Below are positions 37,393 through 47,694 of a DNA stretch of 50,712 bases, in pieces (the first letter of the stretch is position 1; the number at the start of each line of letters is the position of its first letter). This DNA is from an uncultured Caulobacterales bacterium. Its GTDB lineage: Bacteria; Pseudomonadota; Alphaproteobacteria; Caulobacterales; Caulobacteraceae. The notes below the pieces were generated by a model. It ran no database searches. It worked only from the letters and a program-made list of their open reading frames with translations, and had not been told where the DNA came from. The stretch covers positions 1-50,712 of the forward strand of contig CAIOHT010000026.1 in assembly GCA_903858185.1 (NCBI GenBank). Direction: 5' to 3'. The position numbers were made by a program, and so were the translations under genes.

Positions 37393-38001
37393 CTAGCCCT
37401 CGATCGCGTCAGGCGCCGAAGCGCCGTCGGCCCGACGACCCATGACATCGCTGACCTTCTTGCCGCGCTTGGCGGCGATCTGGCGGGGCGAGGACTGGGC
37501 CTTGAGCGCCTCGAACGTGGCGCGGACCATGTTGTAAGGGTTCGACGAGCCGGTCGACTTGCCCACGACGTCCTGGACGCCGAGGGTTTCGAGCACGGCG
37601 CGCATCGGACCGCCGGCGATGACGCCGGTGCCCGGAGGCGCCGCGCGGACCATTACCTTGCCGGCGCCCCAACGGCCGTTGCCGTCGTGGTGCAGCGTGC
37701 GGGATTCGCGCAGCGGCACGCGGATCATCGTCTTCTTGGCCTCTTCCGTCGCCTTGCGGATGGCTTCGGGCACTTCACGCGCCTTGCCATGTCCGTAGCC
37801 GACGCGGCCCTTCTGGTCGCCCACCACCATCAGGGCGGCGAAGCTGAAGCGACGGCCACCCTTAACGGTCGCGGCGACGCGGTTGATGTGCACCAGCTTC
37901 TCGACGATGTCGCTGTCAGCGCGGTCATCGGTCGGAGCGTTGCGGTCCCGGCGATTCCGGCCTTCGCCGCCACCACCACCACTGCGGGGTTCACGAGCCA
38001 T
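37393..38001 (-). CDS. rpsE: 30S ribosomal protein S5 (uS5)
   Basis: 202 aa, with S5 double-stranded RNA-binding and decoding-fidelity regions: [30 protein letters not shown] and [23 protein letters not shown]. The N-terminus carries an unusual Gly/Arg/Asp-rich leader ([19 protein letters not shown]), also seen in related genera. Twelve bases after rplR. Confidence 0.98.
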   Translation of the reverse strand: MAREPRSGGGGGEGRNRRDRNAPTDDRADSDIVEKLVHINRVAATVKGGRRFSFAALMVVGDQKGRVGYGHGKAREVPEAIRKATEEAKKTMIRVPLRESRTLHHDGNGRWGAGKVMVRAAPPGTGVIAGGPMRAVLETLGVQDVVGKSTGSSNPYNMVRATFEALKAQSSPRQIAAKRGKKVSDVMGRRADGASAPDAIEG

Positions 38002-38013
38002 CTGCTGGTTCCC

Positions 38014-38370
38014 TTAGAAGTTCAGACCGGCTTCACGCGCGGCATCCGCCAGCGCCTTGATCCGACCGTGAAAAATGAAGCCGCCGCGATCGAACACGAC
38101 GTCCTTGACGCCCTTTTCGATCGCCCGTTCGGCGACGAGCTTGCCCACCAGGGCGGCGGCGGTCTTGTCGCCACCCGAGGCCGTCTTGTCGCCTTCCAGC
38201 GAAGAGGCGGCCGCCAGGGTCACGCCATTCGCGTCGTCGATGATCTGGGCATAGATGTTCTTGCTCGAGCGGAAGACCGACAGACGCGGACGACCGTTCG
38301 ACAGCGCCTTGAGGCGCGTGCGCGTACGCTGGGCGCGGCGCACATGGGATTCGCGAGGAGAGAGCGCCAT
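38014..38370 (-). CDS. rplR: 50S ribosomal protein L18 (uL18)
   Basis: 118 aa, binds 5S r[33 protein letters not shown] and the ending [13 protein letters not shown] are diagnostic. Overlaps nothing; two bases after rplF. Confidence 0.97.
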   Translation of the reverse strand: MALSPRESHVRRAQRTRTRLKALSNGRPRLSVFRSSKNIYAQIIDDANGVTLAAASSLEGDKTASGGDKTAAALVGKLVAERAIEKGVKDVVFDRGGFIFHGRIKALADAAREAGLNF

Positions 38371-38372
38371 GA

Positions 38373-38906
38373 CTACTTCTTCTTGCCTTCCTTGCGGCGG
38401 ACCTTTTCGCCCGCATACCGCACGCCCTTGCCCTTGTAGGGCTCCGGCGGACGGATGCGGCGGATCTTGGCCGCGGTTTCACCCACCAGCTGCTTGTCGA
38501 TGCCGGCGATCTTGACTTCGGTCTGCTTGGGCACCGCGAAGGTGATGCCCGACGGCGCGATGATGTCGACGTCGTGGCTGAAGCCCAGCGCCATCGAAAG
38601 GTCGGAACCCTTCAACGCCGCGCGGTAACCAACGCCGACCAGCTCCAGGGTCTGCTCGAAGCCTTCGGTCACGCCGTGGACCATGTTGGCCACCAGCGTG
38701 CGCGACAGACCCCACATCGCGCGAGCGCGTTGCGTGTCGACGCGGGGCGTCAGCGTGAGTTCGCCGCCGTCCTGCTTGACTTCGATCTCTTCGGCGATCG
38801 TCCAGGCGAGCTGACCCTTGGGGCCCTTCACCGTGACGGTCTGGCCGTCGAGCGTGACGGTAACCCCTGCGGGCACGGCCACGGCCTTCTTTCCAATGCG
38901 GCTCAT
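38373..38906 (-). CDS. rplF: 50S ribosomal protein L6 (uL6)
   Basis: 177 aa from ATG 38906 ([15 protein letters not shown], the standard N-terminus); a longer frame to 38942 is in rpsH. C-terminal [28 protein letters not shown] is diagnostic. It starts one base after the rpsH stop. Confidence 0.98.
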   Translation of the reverse strand: MSRIGKKAVAVPAGVTVTLDGQTVTVKGPKGQLAWTIAEEIEVKQDGGELTLTPRVDTQRARAMWGLSRTLVANMVHGVTEGFEQTLELVGVGYRAALKGSDLSMALGFSHDVDIIAPSGITFAVPKQTEVKIAGIDKQLVGETAAKIRRIRPPEPYKGKGVRYAGEKVRRKEGKKK

Positions 38907-38907
38907 A

Positions 38908-39303
38908 TCAGTAGACCCTGCAGAGCACTTCGCCGCCGACATTGGCGTCGCGGGCGGCGGTGTCGGACATGACGCCCTTCGGCGTCGACAGGATCGAGAT
39001 GCCCAGGCCGTTCTTGATCGGCTTGAGATCCTTGATCGACGAGTAGACCCGGCGGCCAGGCTTGGACACGCGGGAGATCTCGACGATCACGGGCTCGTTG
39101 TCGAAATACTTGAGCTCGATCTCGAATTCGGGGAACGCGCCGGGCTTCTCGACGAGCGAGTAGCCGCGGATGTAGCCCTCACCGGCCAGCACATCGAGGA
39201 CGCGCGCGCGCATCTTCGAAGCCGGGGTGGAGACTTTCGCCCGCTTGCGCATGGCGGCGTTCTTGATGCGGGCGATCATATCGCCAATGGGGTCGTTGAC
39301 CAT
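38908..39303 (-). CDS. rpsH: 30S ribosomal protein S8 (uS8)
   Basis: 131 aa. [18 protein letters not shown] at the start and [26 protein letters not shown] at the end are S8 hallmarks; the latter is the RNA-binding loop that also underlies feedback on spc mRNA in enterobacteria. Confidence 0.98.
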   Translation of the reverse strand: MVNDPIGDMIARIKNAAMRKRAKVSTPASKMRARVLDVLAGEGYIRGYSLVEKPGAFPEFEIELKYFDNEPVIVEISRVSKPGRRVYSSIKDLKPIKNGLGISILSTPKGVMSDTAARDANVGGEVLCRVY

Positions 39304-39318
39304 TTTACAGACCCTCCC

Positions 39319-39624
39319 TTACCAGCTCGACTTGACGAGGCCGGGGATCAGACCGGCGGAGCCAAGCTCACGCAGGGCGATCCGGCTCATCTTCAGCTTG
39401 CGATAGTAGGCGCGCGGACGACCCGTCACCTCGCACCGGTTACGGATGCGGTTGGGGGCGGAATTCCGCGGCAGCTTCGCCAGCTTCAGCCGGGCATCGA
39501 AACGATCTTCGAGCGGCAGGGTCTCGTCATTGGCGACAGCCTTCAGCGCGGCGCGCTTGGCGGCGTACTGCTTGACGAGCTTCTTGACCATCTCGTTACG
39601 GTTGACGGCGCTTTTCTTGGCCAT
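39319..39624 (-). CDS. rpsN: 30S ribosomal protein S14 (uS14), zinc-free form
   Basis: 101 aa, the long form without CxxC zinc motifs. [41 protein letters not shown] is the family end. The long form is usual in proteobacteria. Confidence 0.98.
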   Translation of the reverse strand: MAKKSAVNRNEMVKKLVKQYAAKRAALKAVANDETLPLEDRFDARLKLAKLPRNSAPNRIRNRCEVTGRPRAYYRKLKMSRIALRELGSAGLIPGLVKSSW

Positions 39625-39645
39625 GAGTTCTTTCCTTCCCGTCCG

Positions 39646-40203
39646 TTACGCGGTGAACGGGAACTGGAATTCCTTGAGAAGCGCGCGCGCTTCGTCGTCG
39701 GTCTTCGCAGTGGTGCAGACGATGATGTCCATGCCCCAGATCTGGTCGATCTGGTCGTAGTTGATCTCCGGGAACACGAGGTGTTCCTTCAGGCCCATGG
39801 CGTAGTTGCCACGACCGTCAAAGGAGGTCGGCTTGAGGCCCCGGAAGTCCTTCACCCGCGGCAGAGCGATGGTGATCAGACGGTCGAGGAACTCATACAT
39901 GCGGTCGGCGCGCAGGGTGACCTTGGCGCCGATGGTCATGCCTTCCCGGATCTTGAACTGGGCGACGGACAGGCGGGCCTTGGTTCCGACGGGCTTCTGG
40001 CCGGCGATCGCCGCCAGGTCCTTCATCGCCGCGGCGGCCTTCTTGGAGTCCGCAACCGCTTCGCCGATCCCCATGTTCAGGACAATCTTGTCCAGCTTGG
40101 GGACCTGCATCTCGTTGGAATAGCCGAACTGTTCCTTCATCGCGGCGCGGATGCGCTCACGATAGATGGTCTTCATCCGGGGTTCGTAAGCTTGATCAGC
40201 CAT
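39646..40203 (-). CDS. rplE: 50S ribosomal protein L5 (uL5)
   Basis: 185 aa from ATG 40203 ([18 protein letters not shown]). [20 protein letters not shown] and the ending [33 protein letters not shown] are diagnostic; binds 5S rRNA. Its first eight bases overlap rplX. Confidence 0.98.
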   Translation of the reverse strand: MADQAYEPRMKTIYRERIRAAMKEQFGYSNEMQVPKLDKIVLNMGIGEAVADSKKAAAAMKDLAAIAGQKPVGTKARLSVAQFKIREGMTIGAKVTLRADRMYEFLDRLITIALPRVKDFRGLKPTSFDGRGNYAMGLKEHLVFPEINYDQIDQIWGMDIIVCTTAKTDDEARALLKEFQFPFTA

Positions 40204-40510
40204 TGATCGCCTCGCCCGTGGTCTTGGCAAAACGCACCTTCTTGTCGCCGTCCATGCGGAAGCCGACGCGGGTGGGTTTGCCGTTGGAATCAACGATGGC
40301 CACGTTCGAAACGTGCACCGGCGCTTCCTTGTGCTTGATGCCGCCCTGCGGGTCCGCCTGGGTCGGCTTGGTGTGGCGCTGGACCATGTTGAGCCCGCCG
40401 ACAACGACGCGTTCTTCCTTCGGGAAGACGCGAACGACGCTGCCGCTCTTGCCCTTGTCCTTGCCAGTGAGGAGGACGACCTTGTCGCCCTTCTTGATCT
40501 TGGCAGCCAT
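40196..40510 (-). CDS. rplX: 50S ribosomal protein L24 (uL24)
   Basis: 104 aa. The KOW motif [34 protein letters not shown] opens the protein. Starts one base into the rplN stop and overlaps rplE by eight bases at its end, giving tight coupling. Confidence 0.98.
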   Translation of the reverse strand: MAAKIKKGDKVVLLTGKDKGKSGSVVRVFPKEERVVVGGLNMVQRHTKPTQADPQGGIKHKEAPVHVSNVAIVDSNGKPTRVGFRMDGDKKVRFAKTTGEAING

Positions 40511-40878
40511 TACAGCACCTCCGGCGCGAGGGAGATGATCTTCATGTGGTTCTTGGCGCGCAGTTCACGGGGAACCGGGCCGAAGATCCGCGTGCCGATC
40601 GGCTCCGCCTGCTTGTTGACGATCACCGCCGCGTTCTTGTCGAACCGGATGACCGAGCCGTCCTTGCGCTTGATGGCCGAGGACGTGCGAACGACGATGG
40701 CTTGCAGCACATCACCCTTCTTCACGCGGCCGCGCGGAATGGCTTCCTTGACGGAGACAACGATCTTGTCCCCGACGTGTGCGTAGCGGCGCTTGGCGCC
40801 GCCAAGCACCTTGATGCACATGACCCGGCGTGCGCCCGAATTATCGGCGACTTCCAGGTTAGTTTGCATCTGGATCAT
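40510..40878 (-). CDS. rplN: 50S ribosomal protein L14 (uL14)
   Basis: 122 aa. [37 protein letters not shown] is a textbook L14 start. First gene of the classical spc segment; overlaps rplX by one base. Confidence 0.99.
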   Translation of the reverse strand: MIQMQTNLEVADNSGARRVMCIKVLGGAKRRYAHVGDKIVVSVKEAIPRGRVKKGDVLQAIVVRTSSAIKRKDGSVIRFDKNAAVIVNKQAEPIGTRIFGPVPRELRAKNHMKIISLAPEVL

Positions 40879-40898
40879 GGCTTAATACCTTCCAGAAA

Positions 40899-41138
40899 CT
40901 AGCTGACGGCCTTGGGAAGGACTTCCCAGGTCTTCAGTTTGGACTTCGGCGCGCACTCGACGATCTTGACGATCTCACCAGCCTTGTGGACGTTGGCTTC
41001 GTCATGAGCGTGGTAACGCTTCGAACGGCGGACGGTCTTCTTCAGAAGGGGGTGCAGGAAGGTCCGTTCGACCTTCACGACCACCGTCTTGTCGCCCTTG
41101 TCGGAGACGACCACGCCTTCAAGAATACGTTTGGGCAT
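40899..41138 (-). CDS. rpsQ: 30S ribosomal protein S17 (uS17)
   Basis: 79 aa. [44 protein letters not shown] is the S17 core (OB fold). Ten bases after rpmC. Confidence 0.98.
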   Translation of the reverse strand: MPKRILEGVVVSDKGDKTVVVKVERTFLHPLLKKTVRRSKRYHAHDEANVHKAGEIVKIVECAPKSKLKTWEVLPKAVS

Positions 41139-41148
41139 ATCGGTCTCC

Positions 41149-41340
41149 TTACGCCGCTTTCTTGGCGCGCAGCACGGTCTTGATCCGCGCGATGTCCTTG
41201 CGGATCTCGTTCACGCGGTGGGTCTTTTCCACCTGGCCGGTCGCTGCCTGGAAGCGCAGGTTGAACTGCTCTTTCTTCAGGTTCAGCAGCGCTTCGGCCA
41301 GTTGGTCGGGCGTAAAGCCCCGAACTTCATCGATCTTCAT
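41149..41340 (-). CDS. rpmC: 50S ribosomal protein L29 (uL29)
   Basis: 63 aa from ATG 41340 ([14 protein letters not shown]). [41 protein letters not shown] is the typical two-helix hairpin near the tunnel exit. The start is two bases before the rplP stop codon boundary; a longer frame upstream lies within rplP. Confidence 0.97.
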   Translation of the reverse strand: MKIDEVRGFTPDQLAEALLNLKKEQFNLRFQAATGQVEKTHRVNEIRKDIARIKTVLRAKKAA

Positions 41341-41341
41341 C

Positions 41342-41773
41342 TCAGTGCTCCGCGGCCACGCCGGAGTCGATCCGGGCGACGATGCGCGTCTTGATCGGCA
41401 GCTTGGCGGCGCCCAGCTTGAGCGCGTCACGGGCGATGTCGTCGGCGACGCCGTCGATCTCGAACATGATGCGGCCGGGGTGAACACGAGCGGCCCAGTA
41501 GTCGACGGCGCCCTTGCCCTTGCCCATCCGAACTTCGGCGGGTTTGTCGGAAACCGGCAGGTCCGGGAAGATCCGGATCCAGACGCGGCCCTGACGCTTC
41601 ATGTGGCGGGTGATCGCGCGGCGGGCCGCTTCGATCTGGCGCGCCGTGATGCGCTCGGGCTCAACAGCCTTGAGGCCGTACGAACCGAAGTTCAGCAGCG
41701 TGCCGCCCTTGGCGGTGCCATGGATCCGGCCCTTGAAGGCCTTCCGGTACTTGGTTTTCTTGGGTGACAGCAT
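41342..41773 (-). CDS. rplP: 50S ribosomal protein L16 (uL16)
   Basis: 143 aa. [36 protein letters not shown] and the block [24 protein letters not shown] are diagnostic. Near the A site; spaced five bases after rpsC. Confidence 0.99.
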   Translation of the reverse strand: MLSPKKTKYRKAFKGRIHGTAKGGTLLNFGSYGLKAVEPERITARQIEAARRAITRHMKRQGRVWIRIFPDLPVSDKPAEVRMGKGKGAVDYWAARVHPGRIMFEIDGVADDIARDALKLGAAKLPIKTRIVARIDSGVAAEH

Positions 41774-41778
41774 GACAG

Positions 41779-42537
41779 TTACGCCTCAGATCCACGACCG
41801 CGGTCGCGGCGCGGGCCGCGGGGTCCGCGATCGTCACGGTCACGTCCACCACCTTCGCCGGCCGGGCCGGATTCAGTGGCCAGGCGCTTGTCCAGCGCCA
41901 TGGGATCGTGGTCCAGCACTTCGCCTTTGAAGATCCAGGTCTTCACGCCGATGATGCCGTAGGTGGTCTTCGCTTCCGCGAAACCGTAGTCGATGTCCGC
42001 ACGCAGGGTGTGCAGCGGCACGCGACCTTCACGGTACCATTCCATCCGCGCGATTTCCGCACCGCCCAGACGACCCGAAACGTTGATCCGAACGCCCTTG
42101 GCGCCCAGACGCATGGTCGACTGCATGGTGCGCTTCATGGCGCGACGGAAGGCGACTCGGCGCTCGAGCTGCTGGGCGATGTTCTCGGCCACCAGCTGGG
42201 CGTCGGTCTCCGGCTTGCGGATCTCGACGATGTTCAGGTGGACCTCGACGCCGACCATGGACGCGATGTCCTTGCGCAGCTTGTCGATGTCCGCACCCTT
42301 CTTGCCGATGATCACGCCAGGGCGCGCGGCATAGATGGTGACACGGCACTTCTTGTGCGGACGCTCGATGATGATCCGCGAGATGCCGGCCTGGTACAGG
42401 CGCTTCTTCAGTTCACGGCGGACCTTGATGTCCTCGTGAAGAAGGCGACCGTACTCCTTGCCGTCGGCGAACCAACGGCTGTCCCAGGTGCGGTTGATGC
42501 CGAGCCGAAGCCCGACCGGATTGACTTTCTGACCCAT
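41779..42537 (-). CDS. rpsC: 30S ribosomal protein S3 (uS3)
   Basis: 252 aa with KH domain ([20 protein letters not shown]) and C-terminal S3 domain. The last 25 residues form a Gly/Arg/Asp-rich tail ([24 protein letters not shown]), longer than in E. coli S3 and typical of related alphaproteobacteria. ATG overlaps the rplV stop by one base. Confidence 0.98.
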   Translation of the reverse strand: MGQKVNPVGLRLGINRTWDSRWFADGKEYGRLLHEDIKVRRELKKRLYQAGISRIIIERPHKKCRVTIYAARPGVIIGKKGADIDKLRKDIASMVGVEVHLNIVEIRKPETDAQLVAENIAQQLERRVAFRRAMKRTMQSTMRLGAKGVRINVSGRLGGAEIARMEWYREGRVPLHTLRADIDYGFAEAKTTYGIIGVKTWIFKGEVLDHDPMALDKRLATESGPAGEGGGRDRDDRGPRGPRRDRGRGSEA

Positions 42538-42917
42538 CAGGCGGCCTCACCCAGTTCGCGAACCACGATGGTGAGTTCGCTGAACGGCTTCTCGATACGC
42601 GACGAGCGGCCCCGCGCACGGGCGGAGAAGCGCTTCATCACCAGGTTCTTGCCCACGAAGGCCTCCGACACGACGAGCGAGTCGATGTCGAGGTTGTGGT
42701 TGTTCTCGGCGTTCGAAATCGCGCTGTAGAGCGCCTTGCGAACGTCCTTGGCGATGCGCTTGTGGCTGAACTCAAGTTCGTTCAGCGCGCGCTGCACTTT
42801 CAGGCCGCGGATCGACTGGGCCACGAGGTTGAGCTTCCGGGCCGAGGTGCGCAGCGTGCGCAGCTTGGCCTGAACCTCAGTTCCTGGCAGTCGACGGGCT
42901 TTCGCTTTCTTCGACAT
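42537..42917 (-). CDS. rplV: 50S ribosomal protein L22 (uL22)
   Basis: 126 aa from ATG 42917 ([23 protein letters not shown]). The beta-hairpin end [23 protein letters not shown] lines the exit tunnel. One base separates it from the rpsS stop; a longer frame lies in rpsS. Confidence 0.98.
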   Translation of the reverse strand: MSKKAKARRLPGTEVQAKLRTLRTSARKLNLVAQSIRGLKVQRALNELEFSHKRIAKDVRKALYSAISNAENNHNLDIDSLVVSEAFVGKNLVMKRFSARARGRSSRIEKPFSELTIVVRELGEAA

Positions 42918-42918
42918 G

Positions 42919-43197
42919 CTACTTCCTCTTGGCCTTCTTGTCGGCCGCGTGACCCGGGAAGTTCCGCGTCGGGGCGAATTCGCCGAGCTTGTGGCCGACC
43001 ATGTCTTCCGACACGGAAACCGGCACGTGCTTGAGACCATTGTGGACGCCAAACACCAGGCCGACGAACTGCGGCATGATGGTCGAGCGACGCGACCAGG
43101 TCTTGATCACATCCTTGCGGCCGGAGTTCTGCGCGGTCTCTGCCTTCTTCAGCAGGTAACCGTCGACGAACGGGCCCTTCCAGACTGAGCGTGTCAT
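42919..43197 (-). CDS. rpsS: 30S ribosomal protein S19 (uS19)
   Basis: 92 aa. [20 protein letters not shown] and [27 protein letters not shown] are diagnostic. Three bases downstream of rplB. Confidence 0.99.
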   Translation of the reverse strand: MTRSVWKGPFVDGYLLKKAETAQNSGRKDVIKTWSRRSTIMPQFVGLVFGVHNGLKHVPVSVSEDMVGHKLGEFAPTRNFPGHAADKKAKRK

Positions 43198-43200
43198 GGC

Positions 43201-44040
43201 TTAACGGCCCTTCTTCGCTTTGTGGCGCGACCGGATGATGAACTTGTCCGTGGCCTTGTTGGTGCGGGTCTTGGCGCCCTTGGTCGGCTTGCCGGCCGGG
43301 GTCACCGGGTGGCGGCCGCCGGAGGTGCGGCCTTCGCCGCCGCCGTGCGGGTGGTCGACCGGGTTCATGGCGACGCCGCGGACGTGCGGGCGGAAGCCCA
43401 TGTGACGCACGCGGCCGGCTTTGCCGAGAACCTGGTTCATGTGGTCCTGGTTGGACACTGCGCCGACCGTGGCCATGCAGGTGTCCAGAACCATGCGGAG
43501 CTCGCCCGACCCGAGACGGATCTGGGCGTAGCCGCCATCACGGCCCACCAGTTGGGCGTAGGCGCCGGCGGAGCGGGCCATCTGGCCGCCCTTCAGGGGC
43601 TTCAGCTCGACATTGTGGATGATCGTGCCGATCGGCAGACCGCTCAGCGGGGCGGCGTTGCCCGGCTTCACGTCGACCTTCTCGGAAGCGATGACCTCGT
43701 CACCGACCTTCAGGCGCTGCGGGGCCAGGATATAGGCCAGCTCGCCGTCGGCGTACTTGATCAGGGCGATGAAGGCCGTCCGGTTCGGATCGTACTCCAG
43801 GCGCTGAACGGTCGCGACGACGTCCCACTTGCGACGCTTGAAGTCGACCATGCGGTAGAGGCGCTTGGCGCCGCCGCCGCGGAAGCGGACCGCGATACGG
43901 CCACCGCCGCCACGACCGCCCGACTTGGTCAGACCTTCGACCAGCGACTTCTCCGGGCGGCCCTTGTGGAGCTCGCTGCGGTCGATCAGCACAAGGCTGC
44001 GGCGACCGGGAGACGTCGGATTGTAATGCTTCAGAGCCAT
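43201..44040 (-). CDS. rplB: 50S ribosomal protein L2 (uL2)
   Basis: 279 aa. The C-terminal [31 protein letters not shown] carries the conserved His needed near the peptidyl-transferase centre. Four bases after rplW. Confidence 0.99.
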   Translation of the reverse strand: MALKHYNPTSPGRRSLVLIDRSELHKGRPEKSLVEGLTKSGGRGGGGRIAVRFRGGGAKRLYRMVDFKRRKWDVVATVQRLEYDPNRTAFIALIKYADGELAYILAPQRLKVGDEVIASEKVDVKPGNAAPLSGLPIGTIIHNVELKPLKGGQMARSAGAYAQLVGRDGGYAQIRLGSGELRMVLDTCMATVGAVSNQDHMNQVLGKAGRVRHMGFRPHVRGVAMNPVDHPHGGGEGRTSGGRHPVTPAGKPTKGAKTRTNKATDKFIIRSRHKAKKGR

Positions 44041-44044
44041 CTCT

Positions 44045-44341
44045 CTAGAGCCCCGTCGTAATGTCGATCGACTGGCCGTCGGCCAGGGTCACGATGGCTT
44101 TCTTGACGTCGGACCGATGTCCGACGCGACCACGGAAGCGCTTGGTCTTGCCCTTGACGTTCAGGGTGTTGACCTTGGTCACCTTGACCTTGAACAGCGC
44201 TTCGACCGCGGCGGCGATCTCGTCCTTCGTCGCGTCGTCGGCGACCCGGAAGACGACCTTGTTCTGTTCAGACAGATAGGTCGCCTTTTCGGTGATCACC
44301 GGAGCGAGGATGGTGTCGTAATGGCGAGCGGTGACGGTCAT
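44045..44341 (-). CDS. rplW: 50S ribosomal protein L23 (uL23)
   Basis: 98 aa. [40 protein letters not shown] and [19 protein letters not shown] are L23 hallmarks; docking site for trigger factor and SRP. Overlaps rplD by one base. Confidence 0.98.
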   Translation of the reverse strand: MTVTARHYDTILAPVITEKATYLSEQNKVVFRVADDATKDEIAAAVEALFKVKVTKVNTLNVKGKTKRFRGRVGHRSDVKKAIVTLADGQSIDITTGL

Positions 44342-44979
44342 TACGCGGCTTCCTTCTGAGCGAAGCGAGCCGAGATGCCATCAACGGCCGACTTGGTCAG
44401 GACCAGGGTCCCGCGGCGCAGCACGTCATAGACGTTCAGGCCGGCGTTCGGCAGCACATCGATGTTCGGGATGTTGCGAGCCGCCAGCTTGAAGTTGGCG
44501 TTCACTTCCGGCCCGGCGATGATCAGGGCGTTCTTCCAACCCATCTTGTCGAAGGTGGCGCGCAGGGCGGCCGTCTTCGGGTCGGACAACTCGGCGGCGT
44601 CGATGACAACCAGCGAACCCGACTTGGCCTTGGAAGACAGCGCATGGCGCAGGGCCAGGGCCCGGATCTTCTTGTTCAGACCAAACTCGTGGCTGCGGAC
44701 GACCGGGCCGTGAGCCTTGGCGCCGCCGACGAACTGGGCCGCACGGCGCGAACCGTGACGGGCGCCGCCGGTGCCCTTCTGCTTGTACATCTTCTTGCCC
44801 GTACGAGAGACCTCGTTGCGGACCTGAATCTTGTGGTTCCCGGAGCGGCGCTTGGCCAGCTGCCAGGTGACGACGCGCTGAAGGATGTCCCCGCGGATGT
44901 CGTCGATGCCGAAGATGGCATCGTCGAGATCGACCGAACCGGCCTTGGCGCCGTCAAGCTTGATGACGTCGAGTTTCAT
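44341..44979 (-). CDS. rplD: 50S ribosomal protein L4 (uL4)
   Basis: 212 aa. [41 protein letters not shown] is the tunnel-wall loop signature. In enterobacteria L4 represses the S10 operon; such control is not known here. Overlaps rplC and rplW by one base each. Confidence 0.98.
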   Translation of the reverse strand: MKLDVIKLDGAKAGSVDLDDAIFGIDDIRGDILQRVVTWQLAKRRSGNHKIQVRNEVSRTGKKMYKQKGTGGARHGSRRAAQFVGGAKAHGPVVRSHEFGLNKKIRALALRHALSSKAKSGSLVVIDAAELSDPKTAALRATFDKMGWKNALIIAGPEVNANFKLAARNIPNIDVLPNAGLNVYDVLRRGTLVLTKSAVDGISARFAQKEAA

Positions 44980-45755
44980 TATTCAGCGCCCTCTTGCGTG
45001 GCTTCGGGAGCCTCGACCTCAGCGGCGGGTTCCTCGGCCGGAGCCGCGGCGACAGCCGCTTCACCCGACTTGCGGAAGGCGCCCGGACGCGGCAGGTCGG
45101 CCGGAGCGGCCTTCTTGATCGCGTCGCGGATCTTGACCCACGAGTTCTCGGTGCCGGGGACGGCGCCCTTGATCAGGATCAGGCCGCGTTCGACGTCGAC
45201 CTTCCAGACCGTGAGGTTCATGGTGGTGACGGTTTCCTGACCCAGGTGACCGGCCATCTTCTTGCCGGCGAAGGTCTTGCCCGGATCCTGGCGCTGGCCG
45301 GTCGAACCGTGAGCCCGGTGCGAGACCGAGACACCGTGCGTGGCGCGCATGCCGCCGAAGTTCCAGCGCTTCATGGCGCCGGCGAAGCCCTTGCCGACGG
45401 TGATGCCCTGGATGTCCACCTTCTGGCCGGCCATGAAGTGGTCGGCGGTGAACTCGGCGCCCACGTCGATCATCGCGCCTTCTTCGATCCGGAACTCGGC
45501 CACAACCCGCTTGGGTTCGACCTGGGCCTTGGCGAAGTGGCCGCGCATGGCGTTGGGAGTGTTTTTCGGCTTCTTGGCGCCGGCGCCGAGCTGGAGGGCG
45601 GTGTAGCCATCCTTCTCGACCGTGCGCTGGGCCGTCACCTGGCAGCCGTCGAGGCTGAGGACGGTCACCGGCACGTGCTGGCCGGTTTCATCGAAGAAGC
45701 GGGTCATGCCGAGCTTGCGGGCCAGGAGACCGGTGCGTTGAGCGGGGAGAGTCAT
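44979..45755 (-). CDS. rplC: 50S ribosomal protein L3 (uL3)
   Basis: 258 aa from ATG 45755 ([23 protein letters not shown]). [37 protein letters not shown] is diagnostic. The last 45 residues, Ala/Glu/Pro-rich ([20 protein letters not shown]), are a disordered acidic tail absent from E. coli L3. Confidence 0.98.
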   Translation of the reverse strand: MTLPAQRTGLLARKLGMTRFFDETGQHVPVTVLSLDGCQVTAQRTVEKDGYTALQLGAGAKKPKNTPNAMRGHFAKAQVEPKRVVAEFRIEEGAMIDVGAEFTADHFMAGQKVDIQGITVGKGFAGAMKRWNFGGMRATHGVSVSHRAHGSTGQRQDPGKTFAGKKMAGHLGQETVTTMNLTVWKVDVERGLILIKGAVPGTENSWVKIRDAIKKAAPADLPRPGAFRKSGEAAVAAAPAEEPAAEVEAPEATQEGAE

Positions 45756-45769
45756 GGTCGTTACGCTCC

Positions 45770-46078
<309 letters not shown>

Positions 46079-46532
46079 ATCGCTCGTGTTTCCCAAAGGG
46101 CGACCTGAAGGGGTGGCGCCCGCGTGCTTCAAACCATTTCAAAGACCAACTCGACAAAGCCCCCGGGGGGATGGGTCGAATACGTAGTCCGCAAAAACGA
46201 ATGTGGTCCACGCGGACATCCGCGAGGACCTGCTCCCCGACCGCGATTTTCCTTTGGTGGAAAGCCATAGGTCGGTTCGTTCCGCGGGCCGCGTCTGCAC
46301 CGAAGTGCACTGCCGGTCCAACAGAGCGGCGGGTATTACGGCAGCGACTCGGAAACGTCAACCCGGCAAGGGGATTGATTGTGGCTGGCCGTCGCTTCCG
46401 GTCGGAATCCCCCGCATCGGGCGGAGCCAGTCGGCGATCGGCGCGTTTGCAGATGGCGATCGCACGCAAGACGGTCGCGAAGCCCCGGTGCGCCGTCCCG
46501 TCCTCCCCCGGCAATGGACGGCGCAACGACAA

Positions 46533-46559
46533 AGCCCCGGAGCTCAAGGCTCCGGGGCT
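46533..46559. terminator. Strong terminator-like hairpin in the tuf-rpsJ gap
   Basis: AGCCCCGGAGC and GCTCCGGGGCT form an 11-bp perfect stem around a five-base loop (TCAAG). On the minus strand TTTGTCGTT follows; on the plus strand TTCCTTGT. It fits best as the end of a minus-strand transcript from the structured region just upstream, but direction is uncertain. Confidence 0.6.
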
Positions 46560-46583
46560 TCCTTGTATCAGGCTCCCGGGGTG

Positions 46584-46697
46584 GCGGAACTCCAGCCGGC
46601 CGGCGCCCTTGGAGGGATAGCGCCGGCTGGAGGCGGGCTAGCCCGCGCCCGGCGCGTCCACGAACGACGAATACGCAGACCAGCCAGGGAGTTCCGC
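46584..46697 (-). ncRNA. Candidate structured RNA upstream of rpsJ
   Basis: A perfect 10-bp closing repeat, GCGGAACTCC (46584-46593) with GGAGTTCCGC (46688-46697), encloses two further stems: CTCCAGCCGGC...GCGCCGGCTGGAG (46590-46606 with 46620-46632) and GCGGGC-TA-GCCCGC (46633-46646). The closing stem and the first inner stem share bases, so they compete. A terminator-like hairpin lies 25 bases past its end on the minus strand. No known RNA family was recognised. Expression and strand are unproven. Confidence 0.4.
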
Positions 46698-46756
46698 ACG
46701 ACCCGAGCCTAGAGCGCCATGGTCAGCGGCGTATCCCCTGTTCGGGGGGTTCCGGT

Positions 46757-47605
46757 TCAGTGTCCGGTGTCGATGGGGCCGACGATCACCTCGCCCGAGC
46801 CTGCGACCTTCTTGCTGACGGCGCCGGAAACCCGGAGCACGCGCACGTCGCCCGAGCCCGCGACCCTGGCGCTGAGGCTTTCCGCGGGGCCCATCACCGT
46901 CACATCACCCGAACCGGCGATCGAGACATCCACCGCCCCGACGTCGCCGCCGCGCACGTTGATGTCGCCAGAGCCCATGATGTTGGCCGAGATCGCGCCG
47001 GACACCGACGCCGCCTGGACGTCACCCGAGCCGGCGATGTTGACCGTCAGATCGCCGCTGATAGCCGCGGTCGCCACATCGCCCGAGCCCGCGATGTTGA
47101 TCGAGACGGCCCCGGCCGTACCGACCGTCGTGTCGCCGGAACCCGCCTGGTTGATCTTCAGCTCACCCGCGACGTTGCCGACCGTCCAGTCGCCGCAGCC
47201 GGCATTGGACAGCTCCAGGCTGTCGCTGCGGCCGACGCTGCCATACACCGCGCCGCCCCCGGCAACCCTGGCGGCCATGGGCACGCGGACGACCACCTGC
47301 GGCAGGGCGTCCCAGCCGTAGGACTTGCCCCGGACCGTAACCGACGTCTCGCCGTTTATCGTCCGGCAGTTGCGGAGCGCGTTGCGGACCAGGTCGCCGC
47401 TGACGATCGTCTTGTCACCCTCGGCGCGCACCGTCAGGGGCAGCCCGGGGTTGGTGGTCAGAAACTCGACCTTCACATCGGCGCGGTCTTCCGGAATGAC
47501 CACGACGCGGGCGACCGCGTCCTTGAACTCGACGGAAGCCGCCTGGGCTGCGGTGGCGCCCAGAAGCGCCGCGGCCGCGACGCCCAAAGTCAGGATGGTG
47601 CGCAT
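46757..47605 (-). CDS. Exported GIN-domain (DUF2807) protein
   Basis: 282 aa with a Sec signal (MRTILTLGVAAAALLGATAAQA). The mature protein is a DUF2807 (GIN) domain, a right-handed beta-helix-like fold. Seven AGSGD/GSGE repeats spaced about 18-20 residues apart (QAGSGDTT, IAGSGDVA, IMGSGDIN, VAGSGDVR and others) form its turns. Start at 47605 chosen for the signal peptide; the open frame to 47668 adds unconvincing sequence. Function of the family is not known; likely an envelope or secreted protein. Confidence 0.87.
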   Translation of the reverse strand: MRTILTLGVAAAALLGATAAQAASVEFKDAVARVVVIPEDRADVKVEFLTTNPGLPLTVRAEGDKTIVSGDLVRNALRNCRTINGETSVTVRGKSYGWDALPQVVVRVPMAARVAGGGAVYGSVGRSDSLELSNAGCGDWTVGNVAGELKINQAGSGDTTVGTAGAVSINIAGSGDVATAAISGDLTVNIAGSGDVQAASVSGAISANIMGSGDINVRGGDVGAVDVSIAGSGDVTVMGPAESLSARVAGSGDVRVLRVSGAVSKKVAGSGEVIVGPIDTGH

Positions 47606-47694
47606 CGGATAGTCTCCCCTCAATGCGTTGTGATGAGGGACGCTAGGCCCGCGCGGCGGGCGAAACACTTTAATTCGAGGTCATGACACAGGTG

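Larger units (their letters stand above)
46079..46756. other. 678-base gene-free stretch before rpsJ
   Basis: No convincing gene. Small open frames on the plus strand (46171-46620, 46203-46712) lack recognisable domains and a good Shine-Dalgarno. The part next to rpsJ (46079-46240) must hold the S10 promoter, but no strong -35/-10 pair is visible by eye. The distal part (46533-46697) is strongly structured and is listed separately. Confidence 0.6.

Noticed and set aside
46171-46712. Plus-strand open frames of 149 and 169 codons before rpsJ
   Set aside because: No domain, no good Shine-Dalgarno, low-complexity composition, and they overlap the strongly structured region.
46760-47150. Regular short repeats resembling a CRISPR or tandem repeat array
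   Set aside because: These are the codons for the repeated AGSGD turns of the DUF2807 protein, in frame and diverged, with no spacer structure.
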